DNA of 64,000 bases from Anaeramoeba flamelloides (taxonomy: Eukaryota > Metamonada > Anaeramoebidae), in contig JANTQA010000032.1 in the NCBI GenBank assembly GCA_027625915.1, positions 7,564,001-7,628,000 on the forward strand, written 5' to 3'. A program made the position numbers and the translations under genes. The notes below the pieces were generated by a model, which was given only the letters and a program-made list of their open reading frames with translations, was not told the DNA's origin and ran no database searches. Below, in pieces: positions 1 to 11,275 of the stretch (position 1 is the first letter of the stretch; every line of letters begins with the position of its first letter).

Positions 1-222
1 AAAGGGAATTTTGAAAAAAGTAAAAAGTCTAAAAAATCAAAAAGTTCATTAATTTTACTTCAATACAATAACATCTCATTTATAGAAGCAAAAAAGCAAT
101 TAAAATTAGTTGCTTATTATTTTTTTAATTTTAAAAAAAATATTAAAACCTTTTTTACCTCTTTCTTTTTCCTTTTCTTGTTGTTAATACATAATAGATA
201 AACCCAAATTTTATTTTGACAG

Positions 223-2968
223 CCTCAACAGATAAAAATGTAATACTTTGGCATTTAGAATATGGAATGCTTGGAAAATTTAAGCATTTGGATATGGTTA
301 TTTGTATTGATTTTCACCCAAAAAATGATAAAATATTTATGTCTGGATCATTTGACGAACATTTAAGGATCTGGGATATCGTTAATAAAAAAGTATTATA
401 TTATGTTAAAGTTTCAAATTTTATCACAGCTGGTTGTTTCGATCTCACAGGTAAAACTGTTGTAGTTGGATCACAAAATGGTAGATGTTATTTTTTCGAA
501 ACAAAACAACTTGTTTATATTACTCAATTACATGTACATTCGACCCGTGGTAAAAATAAAAAAGGGAAAAAGATTACAAATATTGAATATCCAAAAGAAA
601 ATAATGTTATTTTAGTTACCTCAAATGATTCTCGAATAAGAAAATATTCTTTAGATAATTATTCATTAATTATGAAATTTCAAGGAAATATTAATAATTC
701 AAAACAGATAAAAGCTAGATTTTCGTAAGTAATTTTATCCGCATTATCACCGATTCTCGTTTTTTTGTTTTTTTTTGTTATTTTTGAAATTTTCCTTCAT
801 TTTCAATATTTTAATTTTTTTTAAATCCTCTTTATATCTCAAAAATTCTCTTTTTTATATTTTTTTTTTCGATTTTATGAATTTTGAATGAATTTTAATT
901 CAAATTAATAATTGAACTTTTTATAAATATTGTTTTTCAAAAATTTTAAAAAATATTTATAAATTTAATTTCAATTATCAAAAAAAAAAGTTCATTTGAA
1001 ATAAAGAAAAAAAATCTAAACTTGAATTAAATTAGTTAAAAGAAAATTAAAATAATAAAAAATTACTTTTTCGAAAAAAAATGACCAAAATTTCTTTAAC
1101 AGAAATAAAAATTGTTTTTTTCGAGTTCGATGAGTATGTTTTGATATATCAAATTCAAGAATTTTTCCAAAAGACGTAGTGTTTTAATCATAAATATTGA
1201 GAAAACTGAATAATAGAAAAAGGAATATCTTATGAAACTCTTCATTCTATTACAAAATAGAATATTTTAAATTAAAAATAATAATAATACTGTTAAATTC
1301 AAATGAATGTTTGAAAATTTTTGATTCTTTTTCCAATTTTTTTTACATATTGTTCCTCAGCTTTGGCTAAAATAATATACCAATGGGATCCAAATGTAAA
1401 GAAACTTTGTAAAATTAGTTGCTTTTCCAAATATTCTTTGTAAAGAACTGTTTCGAAAGTTGATTGATTCGAAGTCTAAAATAGAAACTATCAAAAATTT
1501 TTATAAATTTTTTTGAATTTATCAGTAATGACAATAAGAATAAAATCTTTGTTATTAGTCAAAATAAAGACGCATTATTCATCTTATCATTGACAAAAGA
1601 TCATGAAAATTATGTTTCTTTATTTAAATTTCTAAACAAAATTTTAGAAATTAGGGAAGTGTAATCAAGTGCCGTGGAGTGCCGTGGAGTGCCTAGCTTT
1701 TCCAGAATTCAAAAGAGTTGAGCAAAATCTATAATTTTTTCTATTCTTTTGAATTCTGGAAAATCTAATGGGGATTTTTTTTAATTCTTGGTTTGCTTAG
1801 AAAAACTATTGATTTTCTATTCAAAACAAAATTTTAAAAAAAAATCTAACAGTGGTTTTCTTTCGATTTTCTATTTTATTTTGTGAAGTGTTCTAGGTTT
1901 TTTTTACTTTTTGAAATAAACCGAAAATTTATTAAAATTTTCTGTTTATTTCAAAAAGTAAAAAAAACCTAGCGAAAATCTATTGATTTTCGGAATAAAC
2001 AGAAAACCCAAGAAAACAAAAAGACGCTCTTCCCAAATTTAAAAAAATAGAGTAAAATCTTTGATTTTACTCTTTTGTTTCAAATCCTGGAAAATCTAAT
2101 GAATGTAAGAGGAAATTACACCTCTTAGAAAGTAAAGAAAGGAAAAGAAAAAGAATATTTGATTTAAGATTTATGAATATATGGTATTTTTTTTTCAGAA
2201 ACTGGATTTAGATTTTTTGTTTTTTTGAAAATAAAATTTCCAAAGTTAACCTTTTCTTACAGAAGGTATATGATTTTTTAAAAAATTGCCTTTAATTAGG
2301 GTTTTTAATTTTTAGAAAGCTCTATGGAAAGACATATAAGTAATTCTGTAATAAGACGAATTCAAGATATGCCATGTTAAAATAAAAATTGTTATATTGA
2401 ATCAAAATAATTAATGATAATTTTTTTCTTTTAATTTTCATTACCTCATATTAATATAAAAATATAAAAAAAAAATTATAGTGAATATGGAGATTATATT
2501 ATTTGTGGGTCTGAAGATGGGTGTGTTTACATATGGAATTCCAAAAATGAGTATGCAAAAAAAAAAAAATCAAGACTAAAAAAGAAACGTAAAGATAGAA
2601 TCCAGACCTATGAAAGAATCCATGCTTGTAACAAAATTGTTACATCTACGATATTTTTTCCAAGTAATTTATATCACACAAAAATTAACGAACAAACAAC
2701 AGAGTTGGATCAATTGGGAACACAAGTTCAAAATGAAGAAAAAATTCCTAAAAAAAATAAATCAAAAGAAGAAAAATCTCTTGATTTAAAAGACCCTTTT
2801 TCAAAAAATAGTTCTAAAGAAAAAAAAACTCAGTTCATTCATAAAATTCGTAAAGAAAGTAAACCAACACTTAGAACAAAAACTCAGAATTTAATTTTTA
2901 TTACTGCTGATCAAGGTGGGTCAATAAAAGTTTTTATAAATAGAGGGAAAATTAAAAAAGACATGTAA
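223..2968 (+). CDS. WDR44-like WD40 repeat protein, 3' part (5' end outside window)
   Basis: Two exons are visible: 223-724 and 2482-2968 (stop TAA). The first opens after a TTTTGACAG acceptor and the upstream exons lie left of the window. The protein reads as successive WD40 blades: STDKNVILWHL, SGSFDEHLRIWDI, VVGSQNGRCYFFE, then VTSNDSRIRKYSL and NNSKQIKARFS, joined across the intron to ICGSEDGCVYIWN. The order of a 'NDSRIR' blade, a 'QIKA.FS' strand and a 'GSEDG.VYIW' blade is characteristic of WDR44 (the Rab11-binding protein) and its plant and protist relatives. The C-terminus holds a basic Lys-rich linker and a last blade, TADQGGSIKVFINRG. The join restores phase (TC|T). The intron is 1.76 kb and contains a palindromic repeat. 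Family homology predicts a Rab-linked membrane-trafficking adaptor; direct Rab11 binding is not shown here. The family call is strong. The last exon end is likely but could be followed by another exon, since GTAAAT overlaps the stop. Confidence 0.85.
1676..2100. repeat. Modular nested-palindrome repeat (copy in WDR44-like intron)
   Basis: The centre is an almost perfect 80-nt palindrome (1893-1972) whose arms begin CTAGGTTTTTTTTACTTTTT and end with its complement. It is flanked by inverted segments carrying 'CTATTGATTTTC' and 'CCAAG/CTTGG', and outside these by two smaller hairpins (1702-1759, CCAGAATTC...GAATTCTGG; and about 2033-2090). The whole unit therefore reads A-C-B-C'-A. Just left of it, GTGCCGTGGA is tandemly repeated at about 1669-1690. 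The same modules recur at about 12880-13210, 30795-31315, 44860-45285, 51690-51840 and 60950-61100. No coding capacity is seen. Confidence 0.75.
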
Positions 2969-4084
2969 ATATAATTTATTTACATTTTGAATTTTTTTTA
3001 TAAGCTTTCCTATCTTCAATCTTCTTTTTTCTTTCGTTTTTTAATAAAATCTATTCTAAATAATATCTAAATACTAGTTTGTAATAATACGTTATTTACT
3101 TTAAAAAAAAAATTAAGTTACTATCATTTTTTAAAAATAAATGAAATCTTGTTGAGATCCGAATTATTTTTTTTTTTTTTTAAATTTGTGTTATGGTGTA
3201 TGAAATGAATGAGTTAGCCCATCTAAACAATTTATTAATTTGAGTCTCATTTTTGAATTACAAAATTTCCAATTGTTTCCTAAATAAAAGGAAAAAAAAG
3301 GAACCTATTATTTTTATTATCAATTAAGTTAATTCTTGAAAATGGGAAAAAATATCTTTTTTGTTTTATGTTGGAAAGTATTACCTTTGAAAGAAAATTT
3401 CTTTTGTTTGTATTTTCAGTTATTTAAAATTCAATTAAAATTCCAAGAAATAAAATTAATTGGGGTATATAGGGTTTATGAAATGAAAATTTGAAAAGAA
3501 ACTTAAAAAAGTTGATTAATGAAATTCTAGATATATTAAGTAAACAATTTTTATTCTTACTGGTTTGAAGAAAGATATTTTCTTGTTTTCAAAAAATTGT
3601 GAAAAAACATTTCCAAAAGAGAATCAATTTCACTTAAGAAAATTTTTTTTAAAAAATTGTTTGGACTTATTCATCAAGAATCCTTATAACAATTCAAATT
3701 ATTTTTGGCAATAAAAAAAATTCTTTTTGAATTTTGAGAGATAAAATTACTTAATTCTCAAATATCTTTAAGTTAATTTGTTTTGAAAAAATCAAATTTT
3801 ATCTTAAAATAGAATCACAATTTCAAAGTAATATTTGTAAATAGCTTGAAATTTTTAATTATTAAAACTATTATTTTTGAAATTAATAAAATTATTTTTC
3901 AATTGGTTGAATAAATCATTTTTAAGGTAAACCAAAAGAATTATCTCAAAAAAGAAAAAATATTTTTACTTTATTAATTTATTACAATAACTGTGCTTCA
4001 TAGTGTAATCGTGAAGTTATATTTAATAATTTGATAAAAAACTATTTATAAGGTGAGGAAAAAAATAGGTTTTTTTTTATATCT

Positions 4085-4303
4085 TTAAACAAGAGTTAAT
4101 AACACAGTAGTTACCCTTATACATAAATTATCTATCCGAAATTTAAGCTTAACATTATAAATTTCACCATTATTAATTAATGAAAATAATTTTATACTGT
4201 CTGGATTCAAAATTAATTCATTAAGATTTATTTCTGTTAATTTATTTGGAAAAATAAATCTATTTTTTTGTAGGTGGAAATATATATCATAAAAAAGTGA
4301 CAA
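4085..4303 (-). pseudogene. Possible coding relic of unknown family
   Basis: A 72-codon open frame on the minus strand has a more protein-like composition than the surrounding chance frames (NKLTEINLNELILNPDSIKL, mixed charged and hydrophobic residues). I do not recognise the family. There is no convincing start codon context or flanking splice sites, so it is listed as a probable relic. It could equally be chance. Confidence 0.2.
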
Positions 4304-5989
4304 TATTTTCCATTATTTCTTTTGGTACATATTTTGGCATAAGAGGAAAAATTGGTTTGAGTTTTTATCTATTATATAATTATATCTATTTAGGTGGAAA
4401 AAATTCAATTTAAAGATTTTTTTTTGTTTAAAAAAAAAAACAGAAAAAATATTTCATTTCATTGAAAACCTTCATTTTATGGGTTTCTAATTAAGATCAT
4501 TTTTTTATCACCAGCCAATCTTCTTAATTTATAATTATACAGCGTGTCCAATAATCCATTTTAATATTTTAACCATGTTACAGTGGAAGAATCACATTTT
4601 TACCTTTTTTTTTTTAATTATTAATTTTAATTCATTTTTTTTATTTTTATGAAACTTAAAAAAAAAATAATTGACTTTTTGTAAAAATAATAGTTTAAAA
4701 AAGATCTAAGAATTCAGCAACTTTGGTTATTATTTTCGATAATTTTTGTTAACTTTATACATAATAATTTATAAAAAGATCTTTACTAACAATTGCGAAT
4801 ACAATTATTTTAAATATATATTTTATTGAGAAATACCATCAATTTAATAATCCAAAATATTGATAATGACTTTATAAAATCATTTTAATATCAAAATAGA
4901 AATAGTGTTTTAGACAAAAAATAAGGAAATTAACGTTTTTTTGATCAATTAAAAATATTAGTAATAAATTAAAAAAATTAAATTTTTACACATATTTGGA
5001 TTATTAAGTATCATTTAAAGATAAAATAAACCAATTTGAAACTAGTTTCTGAATTAAAAAAATATGACAGATTTCCTAATAAAACGATGATCAAAAATCC
5101 AAAATTTTTAGTATCCCTATAGCTCTTTTTTTGATTCAAGTGGTATTTTTCGAAATAAAAAATATTGCTTTATTCGAAATTATGTAGTTCTTAAGTACAC
5201 AATTAATATTTATTTTTTTAGATAAAATAAAAAAAATTTTTTTTTAAGTGGCTATAATTCTGATTTATTTATTTATTTTTGTAAAATGCAATTGAGTGCT
5301 TATTTACATAAATATATAATTAAAATCGATAAAAAAACTACTTTATCAGGTTTATAGAGCTGTTTTATCATTTTTAAAAAGAATTTATTTTTTCAATTTT
5401 GAATTTTCAGTAAAATAATCAGAGATACTTTCGGTTCAATTTTTGGATTTATAAAGAAAAAAGATAAATTTACAAAAACCTTTTTATTTTATGGAAATCT
5501 CACTTTTAGTAAATTTTGAGAGTTTACCTGAATATAGACCAATGTAAATTATATCTTATTTTAAAAATAAACGAAAAATAAATCAAATATTTAATCTCTT
5601 GAAAATCCTGAAAAAATTAATCATTTCTGTTTCCCACAAATATTTATGAGATTTGAAAAAAAGTTGAGGTAATATTTTTTTGACATATTAAGACTATAAA
5701 AAACGATCTTTTGTTCTTAAAATCAGTTATTTAATAATATTTTTTTTTAATTATTATCTTATATTATTAATTTGAATTTTTTTTATCTATTTTCAAATAT
5801 AGCAAAAACCGTTGAAAAATATTAAAAACTAGTGATTTTTTTAATCTTTGTGTTGTTGCTAACCTACTGAATTAATTAACATTGGGTTTTTAATTATTGA
5901 TTTAAAATAATCTAATTAAAAAGAATTCCTCTGGGGTTTAAGTTGAATTTCCGGTTTTTAAAAAAGTATTTTGAGTAATAATTTTTGCT

Positions 5990-6240
5990 TTAGGATTTGG
6001 CTGTTTTTCTCATATTTTTATACGATTTTTGTAAAATTTAAGGAACAAAATTCTCATTTCGCTTTCCAAAAAAGGAATTTTATAAATCCTGTAAAATTTA
6101 GAATTTTTAATTACTCAAACCATCAATTTCTTAATTTATCTTTTACAATTAGTAACTTTGATGATTTATTTTAATTCTCTGAGAGTGATTTATTTCGAAA
6201 TCAGAAGGAAAATTTTGATCTTTTTATTCTGTAATTAACA
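5990..6240. repeat. Dispersed repeat R3, copy 1
   Basis: The stretch 'AACTTTGATGATTTATTTTA', followed by 'GAAAATTTTGATCTTT' and 'AATTAACAGTATTAAATT', reappears in diverged form at about 28930-29170 and 53680-53890. The preceding ~130 bp (GAACAAAATTCTCATTTC.CTTTCCAAAAA) also matches between this copy and the one at 53.7 kb. It is an old interspersed repeat; no ends or target duplications could be fixed by eye. Confidence 0.5.
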
Positions 6241-7065
6241 GTATTAAATTAAAAGGAAAAAATGATTTGAATTCTTCTTTGAAAAATTTGTTTTCAGAAC
6301 GAAATGATATTTTTTTCAAGTTTAAAAGGAAACCATCATAATTTTTTGAAATTTTGGAGATTTCTTTAAGAGTTATTCCCAAACTAAGTGGTTTTATTTT
6401 TCAAAATTAATATTGTAGACTACCTTCATAGGTAATAAGATAACGTTCTTCTTCAACCAAAAAAAATGATTTTGAAATAATTTGGAAATATGTTGGATTT
6501 TGGACTTTATAAAAATGAGAAAAAGTGATCCAACTTTGAAAAAAAAATGAATTCCTTTCGGAAAATTACTAAAAAGTAAGTTGGTATGATGGGAATCAAG
6601 ATTTACTTTCTTTTTCTATATCAAGATGTAGTAAATCTTTTTTTGAATTTCTTATTTGGATTTACTTGAAATTTTTTTTTAGTTTGCATGTACCTTATAC
6701 AAAAAAAAAACATTCCATAAATCAGCATTAAAAGATTATTTTAATTGGGAAAAAACTAGAAATTAATTGTATATTAAAAAATAGATTACTTCCACTTGTT
6801 AATAATAACTAAAAACATTCTTATTTAAAAATTAAAGAACAAAGAAAATGACTGTTGTGAGTCAAAAAAGATCAAAAATTTCCAAATAATGATCAACAAT
6901 AAAGATAAATTTGAGAAGGTTTCAATCTCTAACTTAAGTGTAACTTAAGAAAATAATAAACCCAATACTGTTTTTGTTTCTTTTTCTAATTCGAAATGAC
7001 TTCTGAAAATATCACCCTTAAGCTTATCATTTTTCGTAATTTTTTCCAAAAGTCACGTTCTCACA

Positions 7066-10000
7066 ATGAGTTATTACGATCCAGTAAAATTACAAAAGGT
7101 GAAGATTTTTTAAATACCTGAAGGAACAACTTCAGGTTCTATTTGTTTAATTTGAAAACTTTTCCGACGTTTTAATATTAATAAAACAATGAAAGTTTTT
7201 TTTTTTTTTACTTTTTTTTTCCAAAATTTTTTCCTTTTTTTGCAATTGCTCGGACACAATAGGAAAAAGAAGATCAAAAAAAACATTTTTATCAAGAAAA
7301 AGATTTCATTCTTGGAAAGTTTGGAAATGAAATCAAGGAAAGAAACAAAGACTTAACAATCTTATCGACAACAATCAAAAATTTATCTGTCAAGCATAAG
7401 CAAACCCAAGAAAAATACGATCAGCTGCTGAAATCATTAGACGAGGTTCAACAAATCCAAAACGAAGTCAAAAAATCTGAAAAGGAGGTATTAAGGCTAA
7501 CTGGGCAGCTGAACACCGGGTATGTCGAAAATCCAGAGATCTTAAAAAAAAAATGTAAAGAAGAACAAGACGAGGTTACCATTCTTGAAAACGAATTAAT
7601 GAAAAAGTCCTTGGAATTAAAGGGGATCCAAGAATTGAAAGTGCATGTACAAACACTCGAAGACGCCTTACAAGAAAGACTTTCAGAAAACAAACAAATA
7701 AACACAAAACTAAATGAGGCTAATCAGGAATTAGAGGATAAGTGTAATAATATTCAGCAAATATTAGATGAAAAGCCAAAAGAATTGACACAAGAAGAAA
7801 AATTGGATGAAAAAAAAAAAAATTTAGGTCAACTCCCAAGTTGCTCTGGTAATGTTTTATACAAAACGGGTGAAAGATTTGGTAGAATCAAATGGGCTCC
7901 TGGGTTTATGCAAGTTGTTGACGGATCACTCGAATTAATGAAACAAAAGGTATTTCTTCTTTTTAAGCGTTCTCTTTTTCTTTTTCTTCTTCTTCTTCTT
8001 TTTCTTCTTTCTTTTCTTTTTCTCTTTTTCTTTTTGTTATTCAAATTTTTGTCTTCTGAGCAATTTGAATTATCAAAAATAGCAAAACTAATTACAACAA
8101 AACCGAGTTCTCGATTAAAACATTGAATATAGTCAATGAATGATTCAGTTCGAACAAGAATATTTAAATTAACAAATTTCTCAGAAAAAGAATTTGTTTT
8201 ATGGCAATGGAAATAAACCATTTTTTTTATTTTTTTTTGGCTCTTGAATTTGGACACATTGTCTCATTTAGACATGTGAACGTACTTGGTTTCAGATTTA
8301 AAGCAATTTTAAAGGTTACAACTTGAATTACTATGGTTTAAATAACCTTTTAATGGATCGACCTCGATTTTTTTGTCAATTCTTTAATAATGAACTAATT
8401 TTGCTAAAATTCGATATTTGATTTTTTTATTCCATAATACTACTAGAATTATAAGAAGAAAAATGCCAGATCTATCAATTCTTCAAAATATTAAATAAAG
8501 GGGTTTTAGTGTAAAAATAATCCCATTCTACAATCTCAAAAAACATCCAATAATAAGTATTCTTAGATATCTGAAATAATTCTTTTTTATATACTAATTC
8601 AATTTCATCTTGGTAGAATTCATTTTGGGTATTTGATTTAACTCTATTTCAATTTTTAAATTTATTTGTCAAATTAAAAACTTTTTAAAAATCAAAAGTA
8701 ATTTTTGACAAATAAAAAAATCAAAAGAAACGAAATTTTCAAATAGAGACAATAAAAATGATCTCCAAAACTCACACCCAACAACAACTATAACAACACA
8801 CCTCTTTAAATATTGCTTTAGTTTTGAAATATTTCCAAGATAAGAGGAATTATTACCTAATGAAGAAACACTAAATATTGAAAATTGCCGAACAACATTT
8901 TGAGGTTAAAAAAAAACTTTCCATACTTTAATGATCAGAACTTTAAAGAGAAAAAACTCACACAGCCATTCCTTTCTTTATAAAAATAACAAATTAATTC
9001 CAAATAGAGGAAAAATAAACCACAAATTTTTAATCGAGGTCGTTTCAATTATTAATCAAATTTAACCATTATTTTTTTATTTTTTTATCTTGGCTCGTGT
9101 GTTTGTGAACATTAGCTCATTTGTCCGAAAATGGTTCAGATTCAAATTGGATTTTGAGATTAGATCTTGGTTTAATTTAAAAATTAAATAACAATTTGGG
9201 AAAAAAAGCTCAACAGTACAAAAAAGTAAAACATAGTTTTTAATTGGGAAACTTAATCGAACCTGAAAATTGAAAAGTAAAATCAATTAAAAAAAGAATA
9301 AATAAATAAATAAAGATAAAATGAAGTATTCGACACAATAACAATTTTTTTAATACTATCTTTTGGTATGGGTTTTTCTTTGATTGATCAATTATTAAAA
9401 ATTTGTTCAAAAAAATTGACCATTTTTACGATCTCCAAAACTACACTAACAATTTCGATAAGAAAGTAGAATTAAATTGTATTTGTTGATTTGATTTAAA
9501 AAAATATAATGGATTATTCTTTGAAGTTGATTTGTTTCTTCTGTTAATTGATTTTACTTTTCGTATTCGGGTTCTATTAAGGTTCCCAGTTAAAAACTGT
9601 GTTTTACTTTTTTGTATTGTTTCACTCTTTTTTCCGAACGACAATATTAATTGATTTTGTTTCAAAAATTTCATTATATTACAAATTTTGTCAAATTTAA
9701 TGATTTTTTTTTTATTTTTTATTTGAAATTAAAAAACGAAAAAAATGATCTTTTTCTATATTTTTTTCAAAAAATAGAAAATTTAATGGATTCATTTTAA
9801 AAAAAATGTGAACAAAAACTTCTCAAAATAATCTTTAAAACAGTCAACAAATGAGTTAGACCTATTTTTAAGAATATAATAAAAACTTTTTAGTCAGACT
9901 TTTTACACATGAATTTATTCGAATTTCTTCATAATTCTTTTTTACAATTTTATTTATTTATGTATTTATTGAGAGAAAGGAGTAATTTAAGAAAAATTTT

Positions 10001-11275
10001 CAAAATAAAAAAAGAGAAAAAGATTATTTATTTATAGAACTCTAAATCTTTTTTGTGTAAGGAACTGAAGGATTACCTAAATATTTTTTTTCAAAAAAAT
10101 AGTTTTCATTCAAGGATCAAAGATCTCAAAATGAATAATTTTGATTCTAAACTCCATTTCAAAAACCGTTTCTCATCTGAAATAATAAATTGAAAAAAAA
10201 ATATATCTCCTTTCCTATTCAAGAACTACTAATAACTAAATCTTAGAAAGATTTCACTTTTTTAATCATTCAAAATAATGAAAAACTCTCATATTTTAAA
10301 AAATTAAAACAAATAAAATCAAAAAATAAAAAAAATCAAATCATGTTTTTTCAAATGGGTATTACAGATTTTTTTATTAATGAACTCTCAACTAAAAACA
10401 GTTAAAAAGAAGATTTTTTGGTAATAAATAGACGAATTTTAAAAGATATTAGATAGTCTCAATTTTTTTAATGTTTATTGGTATTTAATAAGATCTTTTT
10501 TTTCTTTTTTTATTCAACTTGACTTATTTAAAAAAGGAAAATTAAAAAGAGAAATTCAGAAAAAAACGAAAAAAAAAAAAAAAAGAAAAAAAGAAAAAGT
10601 AAAAAGAAAAACAAATATTTGAAAAAGCAAACTAAAATTTATTAAATTAGAAAGAATGATTCTGATCTAAAAATTGAAAAAATGATTCTGATCAAAAATT
10701 TAAAAATTTCTTTTGACGATTCTGATCCAAAAATTTAACAATATTTATTTGATAAGGATATATAACAAAACTCAATAACACCTCTTCCAATAATATTATA
10801 AGGTGAGTCAACATTTTTGAAAAATAGTTTAATTGCATAATATTTTCAAAATTTTTCTGTTTACAAATAATTTGATTCTTAAAAATATATTTAAATTAAC
10901 ACAGCACTTAACTGAACTTTGTTTTGAAAAAAATAATTTAAAAAAAAAAGCAAAATAATACAATAAATTTTAAAAATTAAATATGATTATTTCTCCTTTT
11001 CTATGATTGCTCTATTCTTCTTTTCTCTTTTTTTTTTTTTATTTATTTTTTTGTATTTCATTACTTAATTCAAATGTTATATTCTAAAGGAATCAGAAGT
11101 CATTAATTCTCTTGATCTCGTCAAACAATCCAGAACAATTAGAAAAGATAAAAAAGATACAAAAAAAGAGTATTGCTTAGAAGTGCGTTCTTGTGGGGAA
11201 TCAATACTTTTTGCTTTAGAAAATGCACCTATCTTAAATATTTGGTACAAAACTTTATTACAATATCCTTTGTAA
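7066..11275 (+). CDS. Coiled-coil protein with C-terminal PH domain
   Basis: Three exons, all joined in phase 0: 7066-7098 (MSYYDPVKLQK), 7263-7949 and 11090-11275, giving 301 aa. Residues ~12-195 are a long, heptad-rich, highly charged coiled coil (e.g. EEQDEVTILENELMKKSLEL). From ~200 a pleckstrin-homology domain begins: GRIKWAPGFMQVVDGSLELM supplies strands 1-3, and the last exon supplies EYCLEVRSCGESILFALENA and the closing helix with its conserved Trp (NIWYKTLLQYPL). Neither half is a PH domain alone, and joined they are, which supports a 3.14-kb intron (7950-11089, GTATTT...TAAAG). An alternative short splice to 8061 would give a truncated product without PH. Expected role: dimeric or oligomeric membrane- or phosphoinositide-binding protein. 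Exact family not recognised. Confidence 0.75.
8220..9165. repeat. Pair of degenerate direct repeats inside the large intron
   Basis: Segments at about 8230-8310 and 9085-9165 share a diverged pattern (GGCTC...GTCTCATTT...GGTTTCAGATT versus GGCTC...AGCTCATTTGTC...GGTTCAGATT). A second short match, GATCTCCAAAACT, occurs at about 8760 and 9430. They look like the remains of an intron-resident duplication. Open frames of 60-80 codons in this area (9077-9286, 9441-9674) are not convincing genes. Confidence 0.35.
10560..10790. repeat. Dispersed repeat R5 with tandem GATTCTGAT motifs, copy 1
   Basis: After a purine-rich tract, the motif GATTCTGATCTAAAAATTGA occurs three times in slightly altered form (about 10654-10735). 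The purine tract plus the first motif, followed by 'AA.CTCATA/AACACC...CTCTTCCA', recurs at about 40975-41155. No coding function is seen. This copy lies in the 3.1-kb intron, about 300 bp before the acceptor. Confidence 0.45.

Larger units (their letters stand above)
2969..7065. other. Gene-poor AT-rich interval
   Basis: I see no supportable gene here. It holds a possible coding relic on the minus strand (4085-4303), one copy of a dispersed repeat (about 5990-6240), many A/T homopolymers, and otherwise unstructured AT-rich sequence. The open frame at 5971-6174 lies inside the dispersed repeat and is not supported as a gene. Confidence 0.6.

Noticed and set aside
8061-8126. Terminal exon QFELSKIAKLITTKPSSRLKH for the coiled-coil gene
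   Set aside because: Using it would truncate the PH domain. The exon at 11090 completes it; kept only as a possible alternative splice.
7829-8257. Minus-strand 142-codon frame
   Set aside because: It is the antisense of the PH-protein exon and of a CTT-rich intron start; Arg/Lys runs come from that simple sequence.
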